Source: Arthrobacter sp. ISL-65
GTDB lineage: Bacteria; Actinomycetota; Actinomycetes; Actinomycetales; Micrococcaceae
Direction of reading: 5' to 3'
Length of the DNA stretch: 64,000 nt
Assembly: GCF_018613795.1 (NCBI RefSeq)
Contig: NZ_JAGGPN010000039.1
Span: forward strand, 42,197-106,196
Both the position numbers and the translations under genes were made by a program. How positions within the stretch are numbered: the stretch's first letter is position 1; every line of letters starts with the position of its first letter. The notes under the pieces are model-generated. The model was not told the DNA's origin, ran no database searches, and saw only the letters and a program-made list of their open reading frames with translations. Shown piece by piece: positions 31,820-41,196 of this stretch.

Positions 31820-33292
31820 ATGATTGAACTAACTGCGGCGGAAATCGCCGAAATCACCAACGGCCGGCTGCTAGCCGACCCCGCCGTCACCCCCGGATCC
31901 GTGGTGACCGACTCGCGGGAGGCCGTTGCCGGCTCCCTCTACGTCGCCAAACCGGGCGAAAGCGCAGACGGGCACAGCTTCGTGGGTGCTGCCTTTGACC
32001 GCGGCGCGGTTCTGGCGCTCACCGAACGCGAAATCAAGGACGACGCCGGCCGGCACTATCCGTCCGTCGTCGTCGAGGATGCGGTGCTCGCCATGGGCGC
32101 TCTCGCGGCAGAGGCTGTCCGGCGGATCAGGCAGCACCGCGAGTCGGCGGGCGAACAGCTGACCGTCATTGGCATTACCGGTTCGGCAGGCAAAACCACC
32201 ACCAAGGACCTGCTCGCGGGAATCCTGTCGGCCGAGGCGCCTACCGTTGCACCCAGGGGTTCCTACAACGGCGAGGTCGGCGTGCCCCTCACGGTGTTCC
32301 AGGCGGGCTTTGACACCCGGTTCCTGGTCATCGAGATGGGGGCCACCGGCATCGGACACATCCGCTACCTGGCCCACATGGTGCGGCCAGAGATTGGCGT
32401 GGTGCTCGGCGTGGGAACAGCCCACGCCGGGGAGTTCGGCGGCGTGGAAAACATCGCGGCCGCCAAGGGCGAACTCGCCGAGGCCGTACCGGCCGCAGGT
32501 ACCGCCGTGCTGAACCTTGACGATCCCCGTGTTGCCGCCATGGCCGCCCGGACCCGCGGGATTGTTCTGGGCTTCTCTTCCCGGGATGCTGATCCGGACG
32601 CTCCTGCCGTCCGGGCCGCCAACCTGGACACCAACGCCTCGGGCAACCCGGAGTTCGACCTCGAAGTGCCGGGGGAGCCCACGGTCCGGGTCAGCAGCAA
32701 ACTCATCGGCGAACACCACGTGGCGAACCTCCTCGCCGCCGCAGCGGCCGCGCACGCGGCCGGTGTACCGGCTGACAGGATCAGCGCATCGCTGAGCTCC
32801 CAGTCCGCGGCAAGCCGCTGGCGCATGGAGCGGACCGAACGGCCCGACGGCGTCACGGTGATCAACGACGCGTACAACGCCAACCCGGAATCCATGCGGG
32901 CGGCCCTGCGCACGCTGGCCGACCTCGGCCGCGGCCGCCGCACCTGGGCCGTACTCGGGGCCATGCTGGAACTGGGCGACGATTCCATCCGCGAGCACAC
33001 CGCCGTCGGCACGCAGGTGGTGCGGCTGAACATCTCCCGCCTCCTTGTGGTGGGCCGGGAAGCGCGTTCGCTGTACGTTTCCGCCGTGCAGGAAGGGTCC
33101 TGGGGCGATGAATGCATCTTCGCCGAGACAGTTGATGAGGCCTACGAACTGCTCCAGGAGCAGCTCGAACCCGGCGACCTGGTGCTCTTCAAGTCCTCCA
33201 ACAGCGTGGGACTGCGCCATTTGGGCGATCGGATAGCATTACCCCCACATGCCACCCCCACAAATGCCAATGAAGGGAGCGAGCTGCTGTGA
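31820..33292 (+). CDS. murF: UDP-MurNAc-tripeptide:D-Ala-D-Ala ligase MurF
   Basis: 490 residues. It adds the D-Ala-D-Ala dipeptide to complete the UDP-MurNAc-pentapeptide. The ATP loop GITGSAGKTTTKDLL, the carbamate-lysine region LVIEMGATGIGHI, the ENIAAAKGEL segment and the NDAYNANPESMRAAL motif mark the Mur ligase MurF subgroup. It follows murE by 6 bp and overlaps mraY by 4 bp, so the three ligase and translocase steps are translated in series. Confidence 0.97.
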   Translation: MIELTAAEIAEITNGRLLADPAVTPGSVVTDSREAVAGSLYVAKPGESADGHSFVGAAFDRGAVLALTEREIKDDAGRHYPSVVVEDAVLAMGALAAEAVRRIRQHRESAGEQLTVIGITGSAGKTTTKDLLAGILSAEAPTVAPRGSYNGEVGVPLTVFQAGFDTRFLVIEMGATGIGHIRYLAHMVRPEIGVVLGVGTAHAGEFGGVENIAAAKGELAEAVPAAGTAVLNLDDPRVAAMAARTRGIVLGFSSRDADPDAPAVRAANLDTNASGNPEFDLEVPGEPTVRVSSKLIGEHHVANLLAAAAAAHAAGVPADRISASLSSQSAASRWRMERTERPDGVTVINDAYNANPESMRAALRTLADLGRGRRTWAVLGAMLELGDDSIREHTAVGTQVVRLNISRLLVVGREARSLYVSAVQEGSWGDECIFAETVDEAYELLQEQLEPGDLVLFKSSNSVGLRHLGDRIALPPHATPTNANEGSELL

Positions 33293-34398
33293 TTGCACTT
33301 CTGATCGGCGCTGGCCTGGCCCTGCTGCTGGCTCTGGTGGGTACGCCGCTGTTCATCCGCCTGCTGGTCCGCAAGAGCTATGGCCAGTTCATCCGCGATG
33401 ACGGACCCACCTCGCACCACACCAAACGCGGCACGCCCACCATGGGTGGCACCGTGGTGGTGGGCGCAGTCCTGCTGAGCTACGGCCTGACGCACCTCAT
33501 CATGTGGTTCATGAACCCCCGGTCGGCTGGGCCGTCGGCCTCGGCGCTGCTCCTGCTGTTCCTGATGGTGGGTATGGGCCTGGTGGGCTTCCTGGACGAC
33601 TTCATTAAGATTTCACGGCAGCGCAGCCTGGGCCTGAACGCCAAGGCGAAGCTCATCCTCCAGGCGGCGGTGGGCATCATCTTCGCCGTCATGGCCCTGT
33701 ACTTCCCGGATACGGATGGCCTTACCCCGGCGTCCACCAAGATCTCGCTGGTCCGGGACATCCCGTGGCTGGACTTGGCGTTCGGCGGCACCGTGCTTGG
33801 CGCGATCCTCTTTGTGCTGTGGTCAAACCTGATCGTCACCGCCGCCACCAACGGCGTCAACCTCACCGACGGCCTGGACGGACTGGCCGCTGGCGCCGCG
33901 GTCATGGTCTTTGGCGCCTACACGCTGATGGGCATCTGGCAGAGCAACCAGGCCTGCGGCTCGCCGCGTCAGGCGGGCGGTGGCTGTTATTCCGTCCGGG
34001 ATCCGCTGGACCTTGCGCTTCTTGCGGCCATCATGAGCGCCGCGCTGGTGGGCTTCCTGTGGTGGAACACCTCTCCGGCCAAAATCTTCATGGGCGACAC
34101 CGGCTCCCTCGCGATCGGCGGCGCCATCGCAGGGTTCGCCATCCTCTCCCGCACCGAACTGCTCCTGGCCTTCATCGGTGGCCTGTTCGTCCTCATCACG
34201 CTCTCCGTCATCATCCAGGTGGGCTACTTCAAGGTGACCAAGGGCAAGCGCTTCTTCAAGATGGCGCCGCTGCAGCACCACTTCGAACTCAAGGGCTGGG
34301 CGGAAGTCACCGTGGTGGTCCGGTTCTGGATCCTCGCCGGCCTGTTCGTCGCCGCGGGCCTTGGCATCTTCTACGCGGAATGGGTGGTCCTGCTGTGA
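33289..34398 (+). CDS. mraY: Phospho-MurNAc-pentapeptide translocase MraY
   Basis: 369 residues from GTG 33289 with about ten membrane helices. It transfers phospho-MurNAc-pentapeptide to undecaprenyl phosphate, making lipid I on the inner face of the membrane. Family motifs are KRGTPTMGG, the Mg-binding GFLDDFIKI, NLTDGLDGLAAG and FMGDTGSLAIGG, with HHFELKGW near the C-terminus. The GTG overlaps the murF stop (GTGA) and its own stop overlaps the murD GTG. Confidence 0.98.
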   Translation: MIALLIGAGLALLLALVGTPLFIRLLVRKSYGQFIRDDGPTSHHTKRGTPTMGGTVVVGAVLLSYGLTHLIMWFMNPRSAGPSASALLLLFLMVGMGLVGFLDDFIKISRQRSLGLNAKAKLILQAAVGIIFAVMALYFPDTDGLTPASTKISLVRDIPWLDLAFGGTVLGAILFVLWSNLIVTAATNGVNLTDGLDGLAAGAAVMVFGAYTLMGIWQSNQACGSPRQAGGGCYSVRDPLDLALLAAIMSAALVGFLWWNTSPAKIFMGDTGSLAIGGAIAGFAILSRTELLLAFIGGLFVLITLSVIIQVGYFKVTKGKRFFKMAPLQHHFELKGWAEVTVVVRFWILAGLFVAAGLGIFYAEWVVLL

Positions 34399-36044
34399 AC
34401 GGCTCCGAATCCCAGAACGAAGCAACCCAGAACGAAGCAATGGGCACCGCAGCCGCCGGTCCCGCCTCAACCGGTCTGGCCTTAACCGGTCCGGCAAGGC
34501 TCAGCGGCCTGGTCAGCTGGGACTCCGACTGGGCCGGACTGCGCGTGGTGGTCACCGGGATTGGTGTCTCGGGCTTCGCGGCCGCGGACACGCTGATTGA
34601 ACTCGGAGCCCGCGTGGTGGTGGTCGACGGCGCCACTTCGGAAACTGCTCAGGCCAAGGCGGACACGCTGCGGATCGTGGGCGCGGCGGACGTTCTCCTG
34701 GGGGAGGAGGCTGTCCGCTCCCTGCCTAAGATCGACGGCCTGAAGCCGGACCTCGTGGTCACCTCGCCCGGCTGGCGCCCGGACCAGGCCCTGCTCGCGG
34801 CTGCCGCCCGCGCCCACATCCCGGTCTGGGGCGACGTCGAACTCGCCTGGCGCCTGCGCGTCCGCGAAGGCCGGAAGACAGCCGACTGGCTCACCATCAC
34901 CGGCACGAACGGCAAGACGACGACGGTCGGCCTGACCGAGTCCATGCTGCGGGCCGCGGGCCTGAAAGCGATAGCAGTGGGCAACGTCGGCACGCCGATC
35001 CTCGATGCCCTGCGTGACCCGGTGGAGTACGACGTCTTCGCGGTGGAGCTCTCCAGCTTCCAGCTGCACTGGTCCGATTCCGTCTCGGCGGTAGCCAGCG
35101 TGTGCCTCAACGTCGCCGAGGACCATGTGGACTGGCACGGCTCCTACGAGTCCTACCTCGCCGACAAGGCCAAGATCTACGAAAACACGCAGAAGGCCTG
35201 CATTTACAACGACGAGCAGATCGAAACCGAACGCATGGTGGAGGATGCGGATGTGGTGGAGGGCTGCCGCGCCGTGGCGTTCACCACCCTCACGCCGGCC
35301 ATCAGCATGCTCGGCGTCGTGGAGGGACTGCTCGTGGACCGGGCCTTCATCGCCGAGCGGAAGGACAGCGCCGTCGAATTGGCGTCCATGTCCGACCTCG
35401 GCCCGGTGGCCCCCCGCCACATGGTGGCCAACGCCCTGGCCGCCGCCGGCCTGGTGCGCGCCTACGGAGTCAGCCCCGAACACGTGCGCGAGGGACTGCA
35501 GGCCTACATCCCCGGAAGCCACCGCATCCAGCCGGTCGCCAAGCAGCACGGCGTTCTCTGGATCAACGACTCCAAAGCCACCAACCCGCACGCCGCCTCC
35601 GCGTCCCTGGCCGCCTTCGAGCCCGTGGTGTGGATTGCCGGCGGCCTCTCCAAGGGCGTCAGCTACGACGATCTGGTCCGCGAGCATGCACGCCGCCTGA
35701 AGGCCGTGGTGCTCATTGGCAAGGACACGGCGTCACTGGAGGAGTCCCTGCAGCGACACGCACCGGATGTCCCCGTCATCCGGCAGGCGGCAGGCCACAC
35801 TGAAATTGTGCAGTCAGCCGGGACCGGTCATGACGCCGCATCGGATTCAGCCGAAACCGGCGAGGCAGTGATGGCACGGGCCGTCGCATCGGCGGCACAG
35901 CTCGCCGCCTCGGGTGACACTGTGCTGATGGCCCCGGCTGCTGCATCCATGGATCAGTTCTCTTCCTACGCTCACCGTGGCGACGCCTTCATTGCAGCGG
36001 TCCGCGAGCTCGTGGAAGGGGAGGCCCGGACCGGCAAGGAGTAA
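34395..36044 (+). CDS. murD: UDP-MurNAc-L-Ala:D-Glu ligase MurD
   Basis: 549 residues from GTG 34395, which overlaps the mraY stop; the frame is open much further upstream inside mraY, and an ATG at 34380 is an alternative start. It adds D-glutamate to UDP-MurNAc-L-alanine. A Rossmann-like N-terminal domain (VVVTGIGVSGFAAADTL), the ATP loop TITGTNGKTTTVGL, the ELSSFQLHW motif and WINDSKATNPHAA are all present. The N-terminal 40 residues are a Thr/Ala/Gly-rich extension not needed for catalysis. The C-terminal domain carries an extra 30-residue insertion (about 485-515), so the protein is longer than the usual 450-480 residues. Confidence 0.96.
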   Translation: MNGSESQNEATQNEAMGTAAAGPASTGLALTGPARLSGLVSWDSDWAGLRVVVTGIGVSGFAAADTLIELGARVVVVDGATSETAQAKADTLRIVGAADVLLGEEAVRSLPKIDGLKPDLVVTSPGWRPDQALLAAAARAHIPVWGDVELAWRLRVREGRKTADWLTITGTNGKTTTVGLTESMLRAAGLKAIAVGNVGTPILDALRDPVEYDVFAVELSSFQLHWSDSVSAVASVCLNVAEDHVDWHGSYESYLADKAKIYENTQKACIYNDEQIETERMVEDADVVEGCRAVAFTTLTPAISMLGVVEGLLVDRAFIAERKDSAVELASMSDLGPVAPRHMVANALAAAGLVRAYGVSPEHVREGLQAYIPGSHRIQPVAKQHGVLWINDSKATNPHAASASLAAFEPVVWIAGGLSKGVSYDDLVREHARRLKAVVLIGKDTASLEESLQRHAPDVPVIRQAAGHTEIVQSAGTGHDAASDSAETGEAVMARAVASAAQLAASGDTVLMAPAAASMDQFSSYAHRGDAFIAAVRELVEGEARTGKE

Positions 36045-36046
36045 GA

Positions 36047-37417
36047 ATGGTCAGCACACCCACACGTCCTGCGGCCGCCCGGCAGCGGGCGGGGGAAACC
36101 TCCCGTGGGGCTGCCCCCCTGACCCCTAAATCCGTGGCCGCCAAGTCCCGGAACGCCGGACCGGGTGCTGCATCGACGACTCCCGCCAAGGGCCGGCTGC
36201 TCCGCTGGTACAGGCGCTTCTGGTCCGCCCTCGAGGGAAACGGCAAGTCGCGCAACGGCTCCACCTACTACCTCATCCTCGGCACCACGCTGGCCCTGAC
36301 CGCCATCGGCATCATGATGGTGCTCTCGGCCTCCAGCGTGGAGGCCATTGCCGCGGGTGAGTCGCCGTACACGGCGGCACTCAAACAGGGCCTGTTCGCC
36401 GGTATCGGCATTTTCTGCATGTTCATGCTGTCCCGGATCAACGTCGTATGGCTGAAGCGGCTCGCGTGGCTGGGCATCATCATTGCCTACGCCCTGCTGG
36501 GGCTCGTACTGGTCATTGGCACCAGCGTCAACGGCAACAAGAACTGGATCGACATCGGCGGGTTCTTCACCCTGCAGCCTTCCGAGGCAGCCAAGCTTGC
36601 CCTGGCCCTGTGGATGGCCACCGTGCTGGCTAAGAAGGCGTCGCTGCTGCACCAGTGGGGACACGCCGTGGTCCCCGTGGTGCCCATCGCCGGCGGGATC
36701 ATCGGACTCGTCCTGATCGGAAACGACCTCGGCACCGGCATGATCATCATGCTCATCACGGCCGCCGCCCTGTTCTTCGCCGGCGTGCGCCTCCACCTGT
36801 TCGGGTTCGCGGCCGTGGGCCTGGGTGCCGTCATAGCGGTCATGGCCATGACCAGTTCCAACCGGGTCTGCCGCATCACCTCGTGGTGGACCGGCCAGAG
36901 CTGCGGCGACGGCATCGACGCTAACTACCAGTCCACCAACGGCCTCTACGGGCTGGCATCGGGTGGCTGGTTCGGCGTCGGGCTCGGGCAGAGCCGGCAG
37001 AAATACAGCTGGATCCCCGAAGCCCACAACGACTTCATCTTCGCCATCATCGGTGAGGAACTCGGACTGGTGGGGACCGTCGTCGTACTGGTCCTGTTCG
37101 CCATCCTGGGCGCCGCCATCTACCGCGTGGTGGTGGCACAGGAGGACCTGTTCCACCGGGTCCTCGCCGGAACCATCATGGTGTGGCTGCTGGGCCAGGG
37201 AACGGTCAACATGGCCGTGGTCACCGGCCTGATGCCGGTGATCGGCGTCCCGCTGCCGTTCATCTCCTACGGCGGCTCGGCGCTGCTGATGTCGCTCTGC
37301 GCGATCGGCGTAGTGTTGTCACTGGCCCGAGAACAGATGGCGCCCAACATCCGGCCCCGCAAACTGCTCGGCCCGTGGCGGTTGCCCGGGCGCAAGAAAA
37401 CCCGTACGAAAGCGTAA
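36047..37417 (+). CDS. ftsW: Septal peptidoglycan polymerase FtsW (SEDS family)
   Basis: 456 residues from ATG 36047, 2 bp after murD. A 70-residue basic N-terminus precedes about ten membrane helices. SEDS hallmarks: WIDIGGFFTLQPSEAAKLA, LIGNDLGTGMII with the catalytic Asp, SWIPEAHNDFIFAIIGEELG, and GLMPVIGVPLPFISYGGSAL. It polymerises lipid II into glycan strands at the septum together with FtsI. The Arg/Lys-rich C-terminus (RPRKLLGPWRLPGRKKTRTKA) lies in the cytosol. Confidence 0.97.
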   Translation: MVSTPTRPAAARQRAGETSRGAAPLTPKSVAAKSRNAGPGAASTTPAKGRLLRWYRRFWSALEGNGKSRNGSTYYLILGTTLALTAIGIMMVLSASSVEAIAAGESPYTAALKQGLFAGIGIFCMFMLSRINVVWLKRLAWLGIIIAYALLGLVLVIGTSVNGNKNWIDIGGFFTLQPSEAAKLALALWMATVLAKKASLLHQWGHAVVPVVPIAGGIIGLVLIGNDLGTGMIIMLITAAALFFAGVRLHLFGFAAVGLGAVIAVMAMTSSNRVCRITSWWTGQSCGDGIDANYQSTNGLYGLASGGWFGVGLGQSRQKYSWIPEAHNDFIFAIIGEELGLVGTVVVLVLFAILGAAIYRVVVAQEDLFHRVLAGTIMVWLLGQGTVNMAVVTGLMPVIGVPLPFISYGGSALLMSLCAIGVVLSLAREQMAPNIRPRKLLGPWRLPGRKKTRTKA

Positions 37418-37428
37418 ACCAGCACCTG

Positions 37429-38529
37429 ATGAAAACCGAGTCATTGTCCGTGGTCCTCGCCGGCGGCGGAACAGCAGGCCATATCAACCCGCTGCTGGCC
37501 ATCGCCGCCGCCATCCGCGATGCCCGCCCCGACGCCCGGCTGCTCGCGGTCGGAACGGCCGCCGGCATGGAGACCAGGCTGGTCCCTGCCGCGGGGCTGG
37601 AACTGGCCACCATCGACCGTGTCCCGTTCCCGCGGAAGCCCTCCGCGGACCTGCTCCGCCTTCCGGGACGCCTCGCCGGCGCCGTGCGGCAGGCCGGTCG
37701 GATCCTTGATGACGCTGCGGCAGACGTTCTTGTGGGCGTGGGCGGCTACGTCTGCACGCCCATGTACCTCGCTGCCTGGCGCCGGAAGATCCCCATCGTC
37801 ATCCACGAAGCCAATACCCGGCCGGGCCTGGCCAACCGGGTCGGGGCACGGCTGAGCCGGCACGTGGCCGTGGCGTTCGCTGGCACCCCGCTGCCCAACG
37901 CCCGCCACGTGGGCATGCCCATGCGCCGCGAAGTCTCGGCCATGGTCAGGGCAACGGCGCGGAACGGCGCCCTGCGCACACTGGACCTGCAGCCCGGGAA
38001 GCCGGTGCTCATCGTGACCGGAGGCTCGTCCGGGGCGCAAAGCATCAACCGCACTGTGGCGGCCTCGCTCGAAGCGCTGTCCCGGGCCGGCGTCCAGACC
38101 ATCCACATCACCGGCCGCGGCAAGTCCGTGGCGGACGCAGACGGCAACGCGCTGAGCGCCGACGGCTACCGCCAGCTTGAGTACGTCGACGGCATGGAAA
38201 CCGTCTACGCCGCGGCTGACCTGTTGCTCGCCCGTTCCGGCGCCGCCACCGTAAGCGAGGTGGCCGCCGTCGGCGTTCCCGCGGTCTTCGTGCCGCTGCC
38301 GATCGGCAACGGCGAGCAGGCGCTGAACGCCCGCGGACTGGTGGAAGCGGGCGGCGCCCTGCTCGTAGCGGACCGGGACTTCACCCCCGAATGGGTCCGC
38401 ACCAGCCTCATCCCACTGCTGACCGACCGTTCCCGCCTGGACGCGATGGCGGCGAACGCGGAGAACCTTGGCATCCGAAATGCCGACCAGCTCATGGCCG
38501 ACCTCGTACTGGAAGCGGTATCCAAATGA
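37429..38529 (+). CDS. murG: UDP-GlcNAc transferase MurG
   Basis: 366 residues from ATG 37429; upstream in-frame codons belong to the ftsW region and are not used. It adds GlcNAc to lipid I to make lipid II on the inner membrane face. The glycine-rich motifs LAGGGTAGHINPLLA and VTGGSSGAQSINRTV and the donor-binding ARSGAATVSEVAAVGVPAVFVPLP with GEQALNA define the GT28 family. It overlaps murC by 4 bp. Confidence 0.97.
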   Translation: MKTESLSVVLAGGGTAGHINPLLAIAAAIRDARPDARLLAVGTAAGMETRLVPAAGLELATIDRVPFPRKPSADLLRLPGRLAGAVRQAGRILDDAAADVLVGVGGYVCTPMYLAAWRRKIPIVIHEANTRPGLANRVGARLSRHVAVAFAGTPLPNARHVGMPMRREVSAMVRATARNGALRTLDLQPGKPVLIVTGGSSGAQSINRTVAASLEALSRAGVQTIHITGRGKSVADADGNALSADGYRQLEYVDGMETVYAAADLLLARSGAATVSEVAAVGVPAVFVPLPIGNGEQALNARGLVEAGGALLVADRDFTPEWVRTSLIPLLTDRSRLDAMAANAENLGIRNADQLMADLVLEAVSK

Positions 38530-39902
38530 CCACCAATGCAGCACCCAGCCAGGAAGCACTGGGCCGCGTGCACTTCATCGGGATCGGGGGCGTGGGCATG
38601 TCCGCCGTCGCCAGGATCATGGTGGCGCGCGGGATACCCGTCAGCGGTTCGGACGCGAAGGACCTGCCGGTCATGAAGGAGCTCGCCGCGGCCGGCGCCC
38701 GGATCTGCGTGGGCTACGAAGCCGGCAACCTCGGCGACGCCCAGACGGTCGTGGCAGGATCGGCGATCCGCGCCGACAACCCCGAACTCGAGGCCGCGCG
38801 GGCCGCCGGCCTGACGGTGCTGCACCGTTCCGAGGCGCTGGCCGCCACCATGGGCGATGACCTCGTGGTGACGGTGGCTGGAACCCACGGGAAGTCCACC
38901 ACGACGTCCATGATCACCGTGCTGCTGCAGGGCGCAGGCCTGGACCCGTCGTTCGCGATCGGCGCCAATGTTCCGGCGCTCGGCGTCAACGCGGCGAACG
39001 GCAGCTCCCAGGTGTTCGTTGCCGAGGCGGATGAATCCGACGGTTCGTTCCTGAACTACCGTCCGCAGATCGCCGTCGTCACCAACGTGGAACCGGACCA
39101 CCTCGACCACTACGGCACCGCCGAAGCCGTATACGAATCCTTCGACCGCTTCACGGCACTGCTGCCAGCGGACGGCGTGCTGGTGGCCTGCGCGGACGAC
39201 GCCGGCGCACACGCACTGGCGCTGCGCACCCGCGAGCGTGGCAATGCCCGCGTTGTCCTGTACGGCACCTCCGAGGCCGCCGACCTCCGGCTCGACGACG
39301 GCGGCCCGGGCAGGGTGGCCATTACGACGGCGGGCGGCCGGTTCCCGCTGGCACTGCAGGTCCCCGGACGGCACAATGCGCTGAACGCTGCCGCCGCCAT
39401 GGCGGTGGCGCTCGAACTCGGCGTGGACGCGCAGGTTGCTGCTTCCGCCCTGGCCGGCTTCTCCGGCGCGTCGCGGCGGTTCGAATACAAGGGGGAGGGC
39501 AGGGGCGTGCGGGTCTACGATGACTACGCCCACCACCCCACGGAGGTGCGGGCAGCCCTGGCGGCGGCGAGATCCGTGGCGGGCGACCACAAGGTCCATG
39601 TCCTCTTCCAGCCGCACCTCTTCTCCAGGACCCGGGAGTTTGCCGCAGAGTTCGCCGACGCGCTTAAGGCCGCGGACACTGCCCTGGTGCTCGACATCTA
39701 CCCGGCCCGGGAGGATCCCATCCCGGGCGTCACCAGCGCGCTCATCACCGAGCAGCTCGGCTCTGGAGGCGGTCTGGTCGGTGGCGACGAGGCCGTTGCC
39801 GCCCTGGCCGCCGCCGCGCAGCCGGGGGACATCATCCTCACTGCAGGCGCGGGGGACGTCACCGCTTACGGGCCGATCATTGTGGAGTCCCTCGGTGGCT
39901 AG
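38526..39902 (+). CDS. murC: UDP-MurNAc:L-Ala ligase MurC
   Basis: 458 residues from ATG 38526, overlapping the murG stop (ATGA). It starts the stem peptide by joining L-alanine to UDP-MurNAc. Motifs are HFIGIGGVGMSAVARI, the ATP loop VAGTHGKSTTTSMI, the AEADESDGSFL segment and VYDDYAHHPTEVRAAL. Actinobacterial MurC is a known Ser/Thr kinase substrate, but no phosphosite can be assigned here. Its stop lies inside the start region of ftsQ. Confidence 0.97.
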   Translation: MTTNAAPSQEALGRVHFIGIGGVGMSAVARIMVARGIPVSGSDAKDLPVMKELAAAGARICVGYEAGNLGDAQTVVAGSAIRADNPELEAARAAGLTVLHRSEALAATMGDDLVVTVAGTHGKSTTTSMITVLLQGAGLDPSFAIGANVPALGVNAANGSSQVFVAEADESDGSFLNYRPQIAVVTNVEPDHLDHYGTAEAVYESFDRFTALLPADGVLVACADDAGAHALALRTRERGNARVVLYGTSEAADLRLDDGGPGRVAITTAGGRFPLALQVPGRHNALNAAAAMAVALELGVDAQVAASALAGFSGASRRFEYKGEGRGVRVYDDYAHHPTEVRAALAAARSVAGDHKVHVLFQPHLFSRTREFAAEFADALKAADTALVLDIYPAREDPIPGVTSALITEQLGSGGGLVGGDEAVAALAAAAQPGDIILTAGAGDVTAYGPIIVESLGG

Positions 39903-41007
39903 CACCAGGCGTCCCACCTACCGTCCGGCCAAGCCCGCCGCCCGGGACACACCCGCCGCCACGGACTCGGCCGGCCGGGACACTGCCGCTGATCCCGACG
40001 GCGGTAAGCCGGCCGTGATCACCGCCACCAAGGGTGTACCTGAGGGCCCGGCGCAGGAGAACGTGCAGGCCAGCACGCTGAAGGGCAACACTCCGGCGAA
40101 GGGCAAGGCAGCGCCCAAGGGCAAGACACAGGACAAGCCGGTCAGAACGCCCTGGCCCCGGCTGAAAAGCCCGGGACCTGCCAAGCCGGGACCCAATAAC
40201 AGAAAAACGGAAGCCAAGAAACAGGGCGCCACAGCGACCGATGCTGCAGGGGCGGACAAAACAGGGCCGGACACCGCCGGGCAGGACAATGTGCTGGCCT
40301 TTCCCGAACCCCGGGGCCGGCGCATCAGGCGCAATGTCATAGTTGCGGTGTGTGTCACGGCTGCCCTCGTGGCGGGGCTCATCGTAGCTGCCGTCTATTC
40401 TCCGGTGCTGGCAGTCCAAAGCGTGAGCGTCACCGGCACGAAGCTCCTCAAGCCCGCCCAGGTGCAGGCGGCACTCAAGCCAATTCTGGGCATGCCGCTG
40501 CCGCAGGTCAGCGATTCCGAGGTCAACTCGCTGCTGAAGCCGCTCGTCCAGATCAAGTCGGTCACAACCCAGGCCCACCCGCCGTCCGTCCTCGTGGTGC
40601 AGGTCCAAGAGCGCATCCCCGTCGCCCTCGTGAAGCGCGGCAAGGACTACATGCTCGTGGACGTCGACGGTGTGCGGCTCGGCACCACCGCAGACCCTGC
40701 CTCCGTGAAGCTGCCGGTGATTGACGGCGGCGCAGGCACCATCGGCAAGGACTTGTTCCAGGCCACGGCCGAGGTCCTCGGTGCGCTCCCGGCCAACGTG
40801 CTTGCCAAGCTCTCCAACGCCTCCGCCAAGTCCGTCGATGCAGTGGAACTGAAGCTGCTGGACGGCCAGACCGTCATCTGGGGCAACGCGGGGGAGAAGG
40901 AGCTCAAGGCCCGGGTGCTGGAGGCCCTGCTCAAGGTGCCCGCAGATCCCGCGAATCCGGTCAACACTTACGACGTGAGCGTGCCACGGCATCCGGTGAC
41001 GCGCTGA
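39895..41007 (+). CDS. ftsQ: Division protein FtsQ/DivIB
   Basis: 370 residues from GTG 39895, which overlaps the murC stop by 8 bp. About 140 cytoplasmic residues rich in Lys, Pro, Ala and Thr (repeated KGK/KGN motifs) precede one membrane segment (VIVAVCVTAALVAGLIVAAVY). A POTRA domain follows (VQSVSVTGTKLLKPAQVQAAL), then the FtsQ domain (VVQVQERIPVALVKRGKDYML). FtsQ scaffolds FtsL-FtsB and recruits FtsW-FtsI. The cytoplasmic part is long for the family. The next gene, ftsZ, has its own 190-bp control region. Confidence 0.95.
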   Translation: MASTRRPTYRPAKPAARDTPAATDSAGRDTAADPDGGKPAVITATKGVPEGPAQENVQASTLKGNTPAKGKAAPKGKTQDKPVRTPWPRLKSPGPAKPGPNNRKTEAKKQGATATDAAGADKTGPDTAGQDNVLAFPEPRGRRIRRNVIVAVCVTAALVAGLIVAAVYSPVLAVQSVSVTGTKLLKPAQVQAALKPILGMPLPQVSDSEVNSLLKPLVQIKSVTTQAHPPSVLVVQVQERIPVALVKRGKDYMLVDVDGVRLGTTADPASVKLPVIDGGAGTIGKDLFQATAEVLGALPANVLAKLSNASAKSVDAVELKLLDGQTVIWGNAGEKELKARVLEALLKVPADPANPVNTYDVSVPRHPVTR

Positions 41008-41097
41008 GCCGCTGTATTTCGAGGGGATTAGGACGACACGCGGTGGCGGTTATTGAATGTAGCCAGCATAGGAAATAGCGTCACAGAGGTGAGTTAC

Positions 41098-41134
41098 TTG
41101 ACATAACTATAACCTTCAACTCGAAGGTTAAGGT
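41098..41134 (+). promoter_or_regulatory. ftsZ upstream control element with palindrome and GTTAAGGTT
   Basis: TTGACA (41098-41103) is followed by TATAAC (41108-41113), which is too close to form one promoter. A perfect inverted repeat AACCTTC-AACTC-GAAGGTT occupies 41111-41129, the 19-bp size expected of a MerR-type operator. GTTAAGGTT (41126-41134) overlaps its right end and matches the array near ftsR. The element lies 60-100 bp upstream of GTG 41197. Confidence 0.6.
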
Positions 41135-41196
41135 TCAGGGCTTCAAGCTCGACTCCATCAGTTTTCGCAATAGGACACTAACAAGGGACACGTAAC

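Noticed and set aside
33765..34394. 210-codon upstream extension of the murD frame into mraY
   Set aside because: The extension lies inside the conserved mraY membrane protein and reads as Arg/His-rich non-coding sequence; the start overlapping the mraY stop is preferred.
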